From positions 1 to 33,266 of the forward strand of contig CAMYAU010000004.1 in assembly GCA_947253735.1 (NCBI GenBank): DNA of 33,266 nt, written 5' to 3'. This stretch comes from an uncultured Varibaculum sp. Lineage in GTDB: Bacteria > Actinomycetota > Actinomycetes > Actinomycetales > Actinomycetaceae. The notes under the pieces were generated by a model, which did not search any database, was not told where the DNA came from, and worked only from the letters and a program-made list of their open reading frames with translations. Shown here one piece after another: positions 8,551-16,918 of this stretch; the first letter of the stretch is position 1; each line of letters begins with the position of its first letter. The translations under genes and the position numbers were made by a program.

Positions 8551-9503
8551 TACTTTCCCTCACTTTCGCTGGGAAGCGCAAAAAAGAACTCTTCCCCATA
8601 CCGCTGCCCCCGTCCCCAGGCGTCAGCAGCCATTTCTCGTTTTCCAGCCGGGGTTACAAAGGTAAGTTTTACGTCGTTACTACCGGTGCCCACGGTAACC
8701 TCGTGTTTGGTAACCCGTACCTGTCCTGGTTGTAGGGTATGGTGATCTTTCATTTCAATCACCGGATAGATACTAATCCGACTGCCGTCGGGAAGCACTG
8801 TCCAGGCTCCTGGCTCCGAGGTAAATGCGCAAATCATATCCGCTACTTGCGAGGCATCTTTATCCCAGGGTATTTGGGCATCTGCCTTGGAAAGCAGGGG
8901 CGCATAGCTGGCACCCTCGCTTGCTTGCGGGTGAGCTTTAGCCGTTCCAGTCTCCAGGGCCGCGAGGACGTGGGGTAACAGCTTGATTCCGGTGTCGGTT
9001 AGGCGTTGCAGCAACAAATCTGTGGTGGTTTGTGGGGCTACCCGGATAGGATCAACCGCATAGATCGGCCCCGTGTCCATCCCCTCGTCAATACGGAAAA
9101 TACTTACCCCGGTGATTTCCTCCCCGGCGATGCGCGAATGCTGCACCGGAGAGGCCCCCCTCCATTTGGGCAGCAACGAATAGTGCAGGTTAATCCAACC
9201 ATGCGGGAAAACCTGCAGTAGATCTTGGGGAATAAGCATGCCGTAGGCCACCACTACCGCTACTTGAGCATCCAAGGCTTCAAAATCTGGGCGTTGACTG
9301 GCGTCCTTTAAAGAACTGGGGGTAAACACCGGCAAGCCCGCCTGCTCTGCTATTTCTGCCACTGGAGAAGGGGTTAGTTTGCGCCCTCTCCCGGAGCGGG
9401 CCGGAGGGCGAGTTAAAACTCCCACTACTTCATGCTCGGAGTCGAGTAGGTATTTCAGGACAGGTACCGCTGAATCGGGGGTACCGGCAAACAAGACACG
9501 CAT
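8550..9503 (-). CDS. fmt: Methionyl-tRNA formyltransferase
   Basis: This enzyme formylates initiator Met-tRNA. The 317-residue protein has the standard two-domain plan: an N-terminal formyl-transfer Rossmann-like domain and a C-terminal tRNA-binding OB-like domain. The catalytic trio is N105 and H107 (in NLHYSLLPKWRGASP) and D143 (in DEGMDTG). The start MRVLFAGTPD is canonical, with an AGGA ribosome-binding site 8 bases upstream. It lies 42 bases downstream of priA and overlaps rsmB by one base. The usual SLLPRWRGAAP signature is slightly varied to SLLPKWRGASP, which keeps the charge. Confidence 0.96.
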   Translation of the reverse strand: MRVLFAGTPDSAVPVLKYLLDSEHEVVGVLTRPPARSGRGRKLTPSPVAEIAEQAGLPVFTPSSLKDASQRPDFEALDAQVAVVVAYGMLIPQDLLQVFPHGWINLHYSLLPKWRGASPVQHSRIAGEEITGVSIFRIDEGMDTGPIYAVDPIRVAPQTTTDLLLQRLTDTGIKLLPHVLAALETGTAKAHPQASEGASYAPLLSKADAQIPWDKDASQVADMICAFTSEPGAWTVLPDGSRISIYPVIEMKDHHTLQPGQVRVTKHEVTVGTGSNDVKLTFVTPAGKREMAADAWGRGQRYGEEFFFALPSESEGK

Positions 9504-9545
9504 AAAGGAAATCCTATCAGTTAAGCGCTTTTATCATTGGAAACA

Positions 9546-11627
9546 TTAAAGGTCTTGCGGATCAATCTGGACCTTTAGGGATCCCCATTTTTTCCGGGAA
9601 GCCAGTGCTTGCAAACGGTGCAACTCATCGCGCATCTCTGATCCCTGCTCAAGGCGGGACCTTACTAGCACTTGGAAATGGTCCTCTTCCCTCACCGGAC
9701 CCACAATTTGGACATCATTGAAACTCGCGTGGGCAAGGACCTGCTGTAGGGCTGCTTCATTTCCGCGCATAATCGCGAGGGCGGCGGTAGGGGGAATTCC
9801 CACTTCCGCACGCTCGGTTAACTCTTGGCTGGCCCACTTCGAAAAGGCTCGTTGTTTAAAGGTTACAGCTAGCCGCTCCCCGGGATCACCAGTGAGCATT
9901 ACTTGCCCTTGAGGTGCTACTTTGGCTGCAGCATTTGCCCAGCGGCGCAAAGCTTCCTCGGCAGCCCAGATCCGATCCAGGCTGAGGAGCATCCCCGCGT
10001 CAAGTAGTAACGCTGCCGCATACCCTCCCTCAGCTACCGGTTCTTGTTCCGTGGTAGCCACTATTAGGGCCGGTTTTGCACTAATGCGGTTGATAGGATT
10101 TGCGGCATCACAGTTAAAAACTGGAATTTTGGGGAAAGCAGCCGCGATTTCTACCCCGATCTGCTGGTGTCCCCGCACCCGCGCTCGAGTGTTTTTTCCT
10201 CCACACCGCGGACAAGAAAAATGGAAATGATGACCGCAACTATTGCAGATAAATTTACCGCGTAGCTGCTGCACTCGCCCTAAGCACTGCGGACAACGTA
10301 CCGGTGCCAAACATTTAGCGCAGCTTAGGGCACCGCGTCCGCCTTTGCGGGCAGCCTGGATCAATACCGGCCCATTTTTTAATCCGTTTCGTAAGAACTG
10401 GAGGGCAGTAGAAGATAACGCGCTTTGCCCCAGGGTGGGGTCGTCTCGATCTTCGTATTCAGGGGTAAAAATTTTAGGCAGCGCAACCTGAGATTTATCA
10501 GGTGCAAGCTCATTAGCCCAAGCGGACATTACCAGGGCTTGTGCTTGGGGTGAGCGCGAAAAGCTTCCAAGTATCAAAGCAGATTTTTCGCGCACGGTGC
10601 GCAGCATTGCCACTTGCCGGGTATGCCAATAGGGAGCAGCGGGTTCTTGATATGTCTCGGCAGCTTCGTCCCATATAAGGAGTAAAGACAGCTTTTCGAG
10701 GGGGGCAAATACGGCAGAGCGGGTCCCAACTACTAGACGAGGGTACTTAAAACGACATTCTAAGAAGGCCTGGTAACGCGCATTTGCTCCCAGATCAGAA
10801 TGGTATTTCACCGGCGAGGGCGCCCCTTGGGGCATCAGCTCTCGCCAATAGGAACAAAAGTCCTCTACCAATTGGCTGGTGGGAAATAGACATAGTACGG
10901 AGCCGGGAGCGGCCAAGGAATGAGAAATCAGCTGAATTATCTGGTTAAAAGGAGCGGGTTTCTCTGGTTCCGGCAAAGCTTGCCATATTACCCGGCATCT
11001 TTGAGTCAGTCCTAAGGATTTCAAAAGTGGTTTCCCATGCGGATAGGAAGCGACAAGTGGCTCAAAAACACCGGATTTTCCAGATGGATTACTTAGCGAA
11101 ACAGGGGTTGTCCCCGATACCTCGTCCCGGGGTAAAGCTTTACAAAACTCTTTTTCAACCGTCGCCCGGCGGGGAGGTAGCGCCTGGTTTAAAACAGAGG
11201 ACAGATTACCGGCGTAACGCTTGGCTACTTGCTCCCCCAGTTCAAAGCTGCTGGTGGAAACCAAAGGCTGAGAACTAAGTACCCTGCTAATCGCACGTAG
11301 GCGTTGCCGAGTGGGTTCCGGGGGACGAACACTTCTGACCCAACCGTGCACTAGCTTCCCGCCGATTTTCACGCTAACCAAACATCCAGGTTGTACCTTT
11401 TCTTGCAGGGGTGCAGGAATCGTGTAATCTAAACCCGCGGCTAAATGAAATACGGAGGTATTGGGAATAACCCGCGCAATTGGATCCTGATTTTCCCATT
11501 TACCACGCGGTTGATTAGGAACAGACAAGAGTTTTTCTTGCTTGCCTGTGGGTACTTCACCCTCCGAATGGGAACGTATTTTTGCTAGTGGATCAGTGCC
11601 GCTCCAGCGCGGCATCTGGTCGCTCAT
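9546..11627 (-). CDS. priA: PriA-like primosomal protein, predicted helicase-inactive
   Basis: The 693-residue protein matches PriA in its N-terminal DNA-binding region (about 50-150) and in the two-part zinc-binding insert with eight cysteines at 436, 439, 445, 448, 461, 464, 472 and 475. The ATPase motifs are lost: the region where GxTGSGKT should be reads RVIWQALPE (212-220), and the DEEH box is DEAA (320-323). This loss is typical of actinobacterial PriA proteins, commonly annotated as lacking helicase activity, so it is not a pseudogene sign by itself. The inferred role is structural, in assembling the replication restart complex at stalled forks. Its ATG overlaps the coaBC stop by four bases (ATGA). 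The first 45 or so residues are an extension of low conservation. Confidence 0.9.
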   Translation of the reverse strand: MSDQMPRWSGTDPLAKIRSHSEGEVPTGKQEKLLSVPNQPRGKWENQDPIARVIPNTSVFHLAAGLDYTIPAPLQEKVQPGCLVSVKIGGKLVHGWVRSVRPPEPTRQRLRAISRVLSSQPLVSTSSFELGEQVAKRYAGNLSSVLNQALPPRRATVEKEFCKALPRDEVSGTTPVSLSNPSGKSGVFEPLVASYPHGKPLLKSLGLTQRCRVIWQALPEPEKPAPFNQIIQLISHSLAAPGSVLCLFPTSQLVEDFCSYWRELMPQGAPSPVKYHSDLGANARYQAFLECRFKYPRLVVGTRSAVFAPLEKLSLLLIWDEAAETYQEPAAPYWHTRQVAMLRTVREKSALILGSFSRSPQAQALVMSAWANELAPDKSQVALPKIFTPEYEDRDDPTLGQSALSSTALQFLRNGLKNGPVLIQAARKGGRGALSCAKCLAPVRCPQCLGRVQQLRGKFICNSCGHHFHFSCPRCGGKNTRARVRGHQQIGVEIAAAFPKIPVFNCDAANPINRISAKPALIVATTEQEPVAEGGYAAALLLDAGMLLSLDRIWAAEEALRRWANAAAKVAPQGQVMLTGDPGERLAVTFKQRAFSKWASQELTERAEVGIPPTAALAIMRGNEAALQQVLAHASFNDVQIVGPVREEDHFQVLVRSRLEQGSEMRDELHRLQALASRKKWGSLKVQIDPQDL

Positions 11628-12835
11628 TTTACCTGCTGGCGTACCAGCGTCACTATCTGGGTAGCCACCTGTGGCTTGTTCCCGGAGAATTGGCCAATTT
11701 CATTACCTTGACCGTCGACTGCGCAGACCTTGGTAGCGATATCGCCGAATCCGGCCTGCTCACCTACTTGGTTAATAAAGATAATATCGGCACCCTTGCG
11801 GCAGGCTTTCTCTTTTCCTAGCTGCAAGACTTGTTCCCACTTTCCAGTTTCCGCTGCGAATCCCGCAACTAGTTGATTGGGTCGTTTTTTCGCGGCTAAA
11901 TCCGCCAAGATATCGGTGGTGGGCTGCAGTTGTAGAGAGATCTGTCCTTGGTTGGGGATTTTCTTTATCTTTTGGTCTGTGAAGTCAACCGGTTCCCAGT
12001 CGGCTACAGCGGCCGCCATCACTGCCACCTGCATATAGGGGAAATATTCTAAGGCCGCCTCGTGCATTTTACCGGCAGTAGGGGTGGAAATCACGGTTAC
12101 ACCGGTAGGTAAAGACCCAAGCAGCGCAGAATCAATATTGGCAGCTAGCAGAGTTACTTCTGCTCCTTGCCACGCAAATTGCCGAGCAATTTCTACCCCA
12201 AAACGCCCCGAGGAACGATTCCCGAGAAAACGTACGGGATCTAGGGGTTCACGGGTGCCTCCCGCGCTTACCATTATCTTTTGTCCCTGCCAGTGCCCTG
12301 AGGATAAAGCGGAGATTACTTCGGCGCAGATGTCTTCTTCTGCTGCCAGCCGGCCTAGCCCCTGGTCTCCGCAAGATAATGCACCTGCCACCGGACCGAT
12401 AAAATGCACTCCCCTATGTCGCAGAGTTCGTACATTATCCCTGGTTGCTGGGTTCTCCCACATATTGGTGTGCATCGCCGGCGCCACCAGCAGTGGGCAG
12501 TTAGCCGCCAAAATCACGTTGGTGAGCATATCGTCGGCAATGCCATGGGCTATCCGGGCCAATAGATCAGCAGTCGCTGGAACCACTACAATCGCACTGG
12601 CCTGGCGTGCTAGTTCAATGTGCCCCACCCCACTTGGGGGCCCTGCTACTTGCGTGTAGACAGGATTACCGGAAAGCGCCTGCCAGGTAACCTCCCCTAC
12701 CATTTGCAAGGAGGCGGGGGTAGGGATTACCCAAACATCAAAGTCGGCTTTAACCAAGGTACGCACCAGGTGTGTCGCTTTATAGGCGGCAATCCCAGCT
12801 CCTACCCCAACTATGATTTGGCGGCGCTGCGACAT
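11624..12835 (-). CDS. coaBC: Bifunctional phosphopantothenoylcysteine decarboxylase/synthase
   Basis: A fusion protein carrying two successive steps of coenzyme A synthesis. The N-terminal flavoprotein CoaC domain (1-180) shows the active-site His72 in GHIELA, the PAMHTNMW substrate clamp at 119-126, and the catalytic Cys155 in GALSCGDQGLGRLA. The C-terminal CoaB domain (about 185-403) begins with MVSAGGTREPLDPVRFLGNRSSG, its nucleotide-binding opening. The 403-residue length is normal. It lies 7 bases downstream of rpoZ and overlaps priA by four bases. In many actinobacteria metK sits between coaBC and priA; here it is absent. Confidence 0.95.
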   Translation of the reverse strand: MSQRRQIIVGVGAGIAAYKATHLVRTLVKADFDVWVIPTPASLQMVGEVTWQALSGNPVYTQVAGPPSGVGHIELARQASAIVVVPATADLLARIAHGIADDMLTNVILAANCPLLVAPAMHTNMWENPATRDNVRTLRHRGVHFIGPVAGALSCGDQGLGRLAAEEDICAEVISALSSGHWQGQKIMVSAGGTREPLDPVRFLGNRSSGRFGVEIARQFAWQGAEVTLLAANIDSALLGSLPTGVTVISTPTAGKMHEAALEYFPYMQVAVMAAAVADWEPVDFTDQKIKKIPNQGQISLQLQPTTDILADLAAKKRPNQLVAGFAAETGKWEQVLQLGKEKACRKGADIIFINQVGEQAGFGDIATKVCAVDGQGNEIGQFSGNKPQVATQIVTLVRQQVK

Positions 12836-12842
12836 AGTTCAG

Positions 12843-13118
12843 TTAGTCCTGGGAAGACTCGTCATGCTCTTTCAGATTCAGTACTCCCTGATCGATCTCG
12901 CGCAAGGCAATCCCGAGAGCTTTATCTTCCGGGTTGCAATCAATCAAGGGACCAGGAGTGGAAAACATCCCTTCCGCAATCTCTAAGTTATAAGTGTTAA
13001 TCTGGCGTGCCCGCTTGGCTGCATAGACCACGAGCGCGTATTTCGACTCTACCTTTTCCAATAGATCATCTATTGGAGGATTGGTAATCCCCTCCGGGTT
13101 AGCAACGGTACCCGACAT
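12843..13118 (-). CDS. rpoZ: RNA polymerase omega subunit
   Basis: A 91-residue protein that helps fold and assemble the beta-prime subunit of RNA polymerase. The PPIDDLLEKVESKYALVVYAAKRARQIN stretch (about 14-42) is the omega core signature and the KALGIALREIDQGVL region near the C-terminus is also typical. An AGAGGA ribosome-binding site sits 5 bases before the ATG. It lies between gmk and coaBC, the standard actinobacterial arrangement. The 56-base gap to gmk contains a weak GC-rich hairpin (13143-13158) with no T-run, which I do not regard as a firm terminator. Confidence 0.96.
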   Translation of the reverse strand: MSGTVANPEGITNPPIDDLLEKVESKYALVVYAAKRARQINTYNLEIAEGMFSTPGPLIDCNPEDKALGIALREIDQGVLNLKEHDESSQD

Positions 13119-13174
13119 GTTGTCCTCTCATTTCTGTATTTAGCGGCGCAACGGCCGCCATGTCACGAAGAATC

Positions 13175-13726
13175 TTACGCTATTCCCATTAAGGCTGCTA
13201 GTTCCTGGGCGGCTTGATCAGGGTGATTATTAACCACAATGTGCTCAAATTCTCCCGCCGCCGCCATTTCGACTTTAGCGGTTTGTAGTCTGCGAGCCAC
13301 CTCAGCTTCCCCTTCGGTGCCTCTTCCTCGCAAACGTGCTTGCAGGATTTGCGGACTGGGAGCCTGCAAAAAAATAAAACAGGCATCAGGATTAGTCTTT
13401 CGCACCTGCCGCGCCCCTGCCAGGTCGATCTCTAGGATCACGTCCTCGCCGCGGGCAATAAACTTAGCTATTTCAGAACGTAAAGTTCCGTAGCGCGCCT
13501 GACCGTGAACTAAAGCCCACTCAACAAAGCCGTCATTCGCCACCAGCTGGTCAAACTGATCGTCATTCAGGAAATGGTAATCAATGCCGTCGCGCTCACC
13601 GGGACGGGGAGCGCGGGTAGTTGCAGAAACTGCCACATTCACCTGCGGGTGGGTCCTTCGTAAGGCCTTTACCACAGTTCCCTTACCAACCCCGGAAGGG
13701 CCAACCAATACGTACAGGCGAGACAT
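13175..13726 (-). CDS. gmk: Guanylate kinase
   Basis: This enzyme converts GMP to GDP with ATP. The protein is 183 residues from the ATG at 13726. The P-loop GPSGVGKGT is at 9-17 and the GMP-binding segment SATTRAPRPGERDGIDYHFL follows at about 34-53. A GTG 5 codons further upstream (13741) could extend the frame, but it has no ribosome-binding site, while a GGAG lies 9 bases before the chosen ATG. It follows mihF, separated by a strong hairpin (13765-13797), so expression of gmk and the downstream rpoZ-coaBC genes may depend on read-through or on a promoter in the short gap. Confidence 0.95.
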   Translation of the reverse strand: MSRLYVLVGPSGVGKGTVVKALRRTHPQVNVAVSATTRAPRPGERDGIDYHFLNDDQFDQLVANDGFVEWALVHGQARYGTLRSEIAKFIARGEDVILEIDLAGARQVRKTNPDACFIFLQAPSPQILQARLRGRGTEGEAEVARRLQTAKVEMAAAGEFEHIVVNNHPDQAAQELAALMGIA

Positions 13727-13764
13727 AGGAAAATTCTCCACTTCTAAAATCGACCTGAAAATAA

Positions 13765-13797
13765 CAGTATGGGACCCAAATCTTGGGCCCCATACTG
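13765..13797 (-). terminator. Strong hairpin between mihF and gmk
   Basis: Two 15-base arms (13765-13779 and 13783-13797) pair with one A/C mismatch around a 3-base loop. On the minus strand the hairpin is followed by TTATTTTC. This is a good intrinsic terminator for the mihF transcript, or an attenuator before gmk. Confidence 0.75.
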
Positions 13798-13816
13798 CTT
13801 TAAGTTTGCGATATTA

Positions 13817-14128
13817 CTAGCCGAAGCGGCGAACCAGTTCAGCGCGCTGGTGCTCGCCAAGACCGCGAATACGACGAGACTTGGCAATGCCGATCTCTTC
13901 CATAACCGCAGCGGCAGTGGTAGCGCCTACGCGAGGCAGGGCCTCTAGCAGAGCCTGTACCTTCATTTTGCCCAAGTAAGGATCATCCTGAGCCTTCTTA
14001 ATTACTTCAGACAAGGTCAGTTCCCGGTTCTTCAGCTTCGCCTTGGTTTCCGCGCGAGCTTTACGAGCCTGAGCGGCTTTTTCCAGAGCCTGTGCGCGCT
14101 GTTCGGGAGTTAAAGAAGGAAGTGCCAT
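13817..14128 (-). CDS. mihF: Integration host factor, actinobacterial type
   Basis: A 103-residue nucleoid-associated DNA-binding protein. It resembles mycobacterial mIHF in the conserved C-terminal half: KVQALLEALPRVGATTAAAVMEEIGIAKSRRIRGLG (about 56-91) includes the helix-turn-helix/H2TH-like DNA contact region. The first 35 residues are Ala/Lys-rich and probably form a long helix. It shares no ancestry with the classical IhfA/IhfB pair. An AGAGG ribosome-binding site is about 10 bases before the ATG. A promoter is visible upstream (14176-14205) and a terminator-like hairpin downstream, so mihF may be largely monocistronic between pyrF and gmk. This fits a need for high expression. Confidence 0.95.
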   Translation of the reverse strand: MALPSLTPEQRAQALEKAAQARKARAETKAKLKNRELTLSEVIKKAQDDPYLGKMKVQALLEALPRVGATTAAAVMEEIGIAKSRRIRGLGEHQRAELVRRFG

Positions 14129-14175
14129 TTAGTATTTACCTCTTCATCTAGATTTACGGGTTAACAACACGAAAA

Positions 14176-14205
14176 AGATTAGTTCTTTTCTTCCATTTAA
14201 GCCAA
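14176..14205 (-). promoter_or_regulatory. Candidate housekeeping promoter for mihF
   Basis: On the minus strand TTGGCT (14200-14205) and TAATCT (14176-14181) are separated by 18 bases, a plausible sigma-70 type -35/-10 pair in the 100-base gap between pyrF and mihF. It would give a leader of roughly 40 bases before the ATG. Confidence 0.55.
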
Positions 14206-14228
14206 CCTATCGGCTAAGTTTTGCCAGT

Positions 14229-15083
14229 TCAGTTGCGAAAAATATCACTCATTTGCTCAGATATTTGCCTTGCGGCAGCCTGCAAGGACGCCACTTTCGG
14301 ACCGGCAGAAGAGATCCCTCGCGAAGTCGACGCCAACACCCGACAAGCACTTTCTCTAAAAATTCTTTGTATATCTGCTGGTTGAGCACCTTGAGCACCG
14401 ATTCCTGGTGACAAAATGGATCCGGAAAATTTTGAAAAGTCTATTCCTAAATCTTTCGCGGCGTTTCCGGTGGTGGCGCCAACAACCAGCCCCACATCAT
14501 TGATATGACCTTCATCACTGCAGGTTTTATTTGTTTGTTCTGCCTGCAAAATTATGTCGGCCGCCACGCTTTTCCCGTGACAAGTTTTAGCGTGCTGTAC
14601 CACGGATCCCTCCGGATTAGAGGTAAGAGCCAATACGTAGATCCCTTTCCCATTGGACTGTGCTAAGTCCAGGGCGGGAGCCAACGAACCATACCCCAGA
14701 TAGGGAGATAGGGTGATCGCATCAGCAGACAAGGCAGAATCGGGACTTAAATACGCCTGCGCATAACCGGCCATAGTGGAGCCAATATCACCGCGTTTTA
14801 CATCCAAGATAGTGAGCAAACCTGCCTCACGACAAGCTGCTAAGACTTCCTCTAACACCTGGATACCGCGAGAACCGAAACGCTCGAAAAATGCCGATTG
14901 CGGTTTTACTACCGGCACCTGCCCCGCCATAGCTTCTACCAAAGTGAGGGAAAAGCGGCGCAGCCCGGCAATATTGTCTTGTAATCCCCAAGCAACCAGC
15001 TGGGAAGGGTGGGGATCAATACCTACACAAACATTGCCTAGCTGCTCCATCGCTCGTGCTAAGCGCAACCCGTAACGGCGCAT
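14229..15083 (-). CDS. pyrF: Orotidine 5'-phosphate decarboxylase
   Basis: This enzyme carries out the last step of UMP synthesis. The 284-residue length and sequence fit the longer subfamily found in actinobacteria. The catalytic Asp-Lys-x-x-Asp cluster is LDVKRGDIGST with D94, K96 and D99. Other conserved points are GIDPHP (21-26) and KPQSAFFERFG (60-70). An AAGGAGG ribosome-binding site lies 4 bases before the ATG, 9 bases downstream of pyrC, so the two pyrimidine genes are cotranscribed. The operon here holds only pyrC and pyrF; pyrB, carA, carB and pyrR, which neighbour them in mycobacteria, are not in the window. Confidence 0.95.
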   Translation of the reverse strand: MRRYGLRLARAMEQLGNVCVGIDPHPSQLVAWGLQDNIAGLRRFSLTLVEAMAGQVPVVKPQSAFFERFGSRGIQVLEEVLAACREAGLLTILDVKRGDIGSTMAGYAQAYLSPDSALSADAITLSPYLGYGSLAPALDLAQSNGKGIYVLALTSNPEGSVVQHAKTCHGKSVAADIILQAEQTNKTCSDEGHINDVGLVVGATTGNAAKDLGIDFSKFSGSILSPGIGAQGAQPADIQRIFRESACRVLASTSRGISSAGPKVASLQAAARQISEQMSDIFRN

Positions 15084-15092
15084 ATATCCTCC

Positions 15093-16391
15093 TTAAAACT
15101 GTAACTGTCCATCCAAAACCGTAATTTTCCCGCGATATAGGGTATGCCGCACCTGCCCCATCAGTTCCTTGCCCACAAAGGGAGTGTTGTCGGAACGGGA
15201 TGCTTGGGTCTCGCGATTAACCTGCCAAGTGGCCTGGGGGTCCACAAAACACAGATTTGCTGCTGAGCCGGCAGCGATTTCTTCGCCCTGTTGCTTGGCT
15301 TTCCCAATTTTAGCTGGGGTAATCGACATGACTCGGGCCAAATCTCGCCAAGTCATTTTCCCGCTGTGCACCATGGTAGTGGCCACTACCGGTAGCGCAG
15401 TTTCTAGCCCAATCATCCCAAAAGCGCCACATTCGAAATCACAATCTTTAAGCCGGCGCGGATGCGGGGCATGGTCTGTCCCTACCAGATCAATAGTTCC
15501 GTCCGCTAATCCTGCGCGCACGGCCTCGACATCCTTTTGTGAGCGTAACGGCGGATTTACCTTAAAAAGTGGGTCCCGTCCTCGTAATTCGTCCTGAGTA
15601 AGGAACAGGTGGTGGGGAGTAACTTCAGCGCTGATACGCGCCCCCTGGGATTTGCCCCAACGTACCAACTCCACCGCGGTGGCACTGGAAAGGTGACAAA
15701 CATGAACCCGCACGTCCAGGTAGAGAGAAAGTAAAATATCACGGGCGATAATCATTTCTTCCGCGACTGTAGGCCAGCCTTTCAATCCCAATTCCTGAGC
15801 CAAATAAGATTCGTTCATTTGTGAGTCTTCAGTTAGCCGCGGCTCTTGGGAATGCTGGGCGATAACCCCGTCAAAATCGCGGACAATCTCGAGAGCCTCG
15901 CGCATCAGCAACGGATCAAAAACGCATTTTCCATCGTCACTAAACACGTTTACCGCTGCCCGCGATTCATGCATTCCCCGCAGATCAGACAGTTCTTTAC
16001 CAGCTAGGTTCTTAGTGACTGCGCCCACCGGATACACATCTACCCGGCCCGCCTGGCTCCCCAGGTCAAGAACCTGCTCTACTACCTGTGGGCAATCTTG
16101 GGTGGGAGTGGTATTCGCCATCGCAAAAACACAGGTATATCCGCCTTTAGCAGCGGCAGCGGTACCAGTGTCTACGGTTTCTGCATCGCAACCGCCAGGC
16201 TCACGCAAATGCGTGTGCAAATCTACCAGTCCCGGTAGCGCCACCAGCCCGTGAGCATCTACCTCATGTATCCCCGTGCTAGGTTCGAGAGATAAATCTG
16301 CACCGAGCTGACGGATTTTCTCGCCGTCCACGAAAATATCTGCGCGCTGCTCCCCCAGGATATTTGCGTCGCGAAATACGACTGCCCCCAT
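15093..16391 (-). CDS. pyrC: Dihydroorotase
   Basis: This zinc amidohydrolase closes carbamoyl aspartate to dihydroorotate in pyrimidine synthesis. The 432-residue protein is the type I form. Metal ligands are visible in DLHTHLREPG (H59, H61), H180, H232 region (VCHLSS) and D306 (GTDHAPH). The FSDDGK motif at about 150-155 is at the place where other dihydroorotases use a carboxylated lysine. The start ATG at 16391 has a perfect AGGAGG 5 bases upstream. The 71-base gap to nusB may hold its promoter, but I see no PyrR-binding attenuator structure there. Confidence 0.94.
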   Translation of the reverse strand: MGAVVFRDANILGEQRADIFVDGEKIRQLGADLSLEPSTGIHEVDAHGLVALPGLVDLHTHLREPGGCDAETVDTGTAAAAKGGYTCVFAMANTTPTQDCPQVVEQVLDLGSQAGRVDVYPVGAVTKNLAGKELSDLRGMHESRAAVNVFSDDGKCVFDPLLMREALEIVRDFDGVIAQHSQEPRLTEDSQMNESYLAQELGLKGWPTVAEEMIIARDILLSLYLDVRVHVCHLSSATAVELVRWGKSQGARISAEVTPHHLFLTQDELRGRDPLFKVNPPLRSQKDVEAVRAGLADGTIDLVGTDHAPHPRRLKDCDFECGAFGMIGLETALPVVATTMVHSGKMTWRDLARVMSITPAKIGKAKQQGEEIAAGSAANLCFVDPQATWQVNRETQASRSDNTPFVGKELMGQVRHTLYRGKITVLDGQLQF

Positions 16392-16462
16392 GGCTGCCTC
16401 CTAAAATCTAAGAGCAGCCTGGCGGGCGAGGACGCAAGTGCCGGTTTTATGCCTTCGGGCTA

Positions 16463-16912
16463 CTACTCACTTGAATTATTGTCAGTGGAGCGCCCGATGG
16501 CATCTAGCACTCCGTTAATAAAGTCCGGAGATTCCGGAGTGGAAATCGCCCGGGCGGTACCTACCGCTTCATCTACTGCGATCTTCCAGGGAACATCGTC
16601 ATTGTAAAGGATTTCCCATACCGCGCAGCGTAAAATCGCCAAATCCGGCTTGGGCATCCGATCGAGCGCCCAAGCGCGGGAATATTGGCTGAGCGTCATA
16701 TCAATATCGAAAAGATGCTCCGCCACGCCCTCGGCGATTTCTGCCGCGTAGTCCGGCAGAGTGGTTTGGGCAGTGCTTAAACACTGCCGCTGCCCCACCA
16801 GTTCCCGCAAATCCTCCGGGTCTTCATCGAGACCTTTTAAATTCGCTTCATATAGGGTATCAACTGCCCGTCGACGTGCTTTAGTACGTCGCGATAGCCG
16901 ATTTTTTGCCAC
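16463..16912 (-). CDS. nusB: Transcription antitermination factor NusB
   Basis: NusB binds boxA RNA with S10 and supports antitermination of rRNA operons. The 149-residue protein shows the usual all-helical pattern: RTKARRRAVDTLYEANLKG near the N-terminus and LRCAVWEILYNDDVPWKIAVDEAVGTARAISTPESPDFINGVLDAI near the C-terminus, the conserved core. The start is GTG at 16912, 6 bases after the efp stop, with an AAGGA inside the end of efp, so the two genes are coupled. The efp-nusB pairing is standard in actinobacteria. Confidence 0.95.
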   Translation of the reverse strand: MAKNRLSRRTKARRRAVDTLYEANLKGLDEDPEDLRELVGQRQCLSTAQTTLPDYAAEIAEGVAEHLFDIDMTLSQYSRAWALDRMPKPDLAILRCAVWEILYNDDVPWKIAVDEAVGTARAISTPESPDFINGVLDAIGRSTDNNSSE

Positions 16913-16918
16913 TGCCGG

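Noticed and set aside
9504..9545. Leaderless start for fmt (TAGGAT 7 bases before ATG)
   Set aside because: The same bases include an AGGA ribosome-binding site at good spacing, and the gene lies within an operon, so the leaderless reading is ambiguous.
12084..12659. A 191-codon open frame on the plus strand opposite coaBC
   Set aside because: It is antisense to a clear CoaBC protein, has Ser/Pro/Arg-rich composition typical of a shadow frame and resembles no family.
13143..13158. GCGGC/GCCGC hairpin between gmk and rpoZ as terminator
   Set aside because: Only five base pairs and no T-run; too weak to call.
15081..16462. PyrR-type attenuator ahead of pyrC
   Set aside because: The 71-base gap shows no antiterminator/terminator pair, only minor hairpins.
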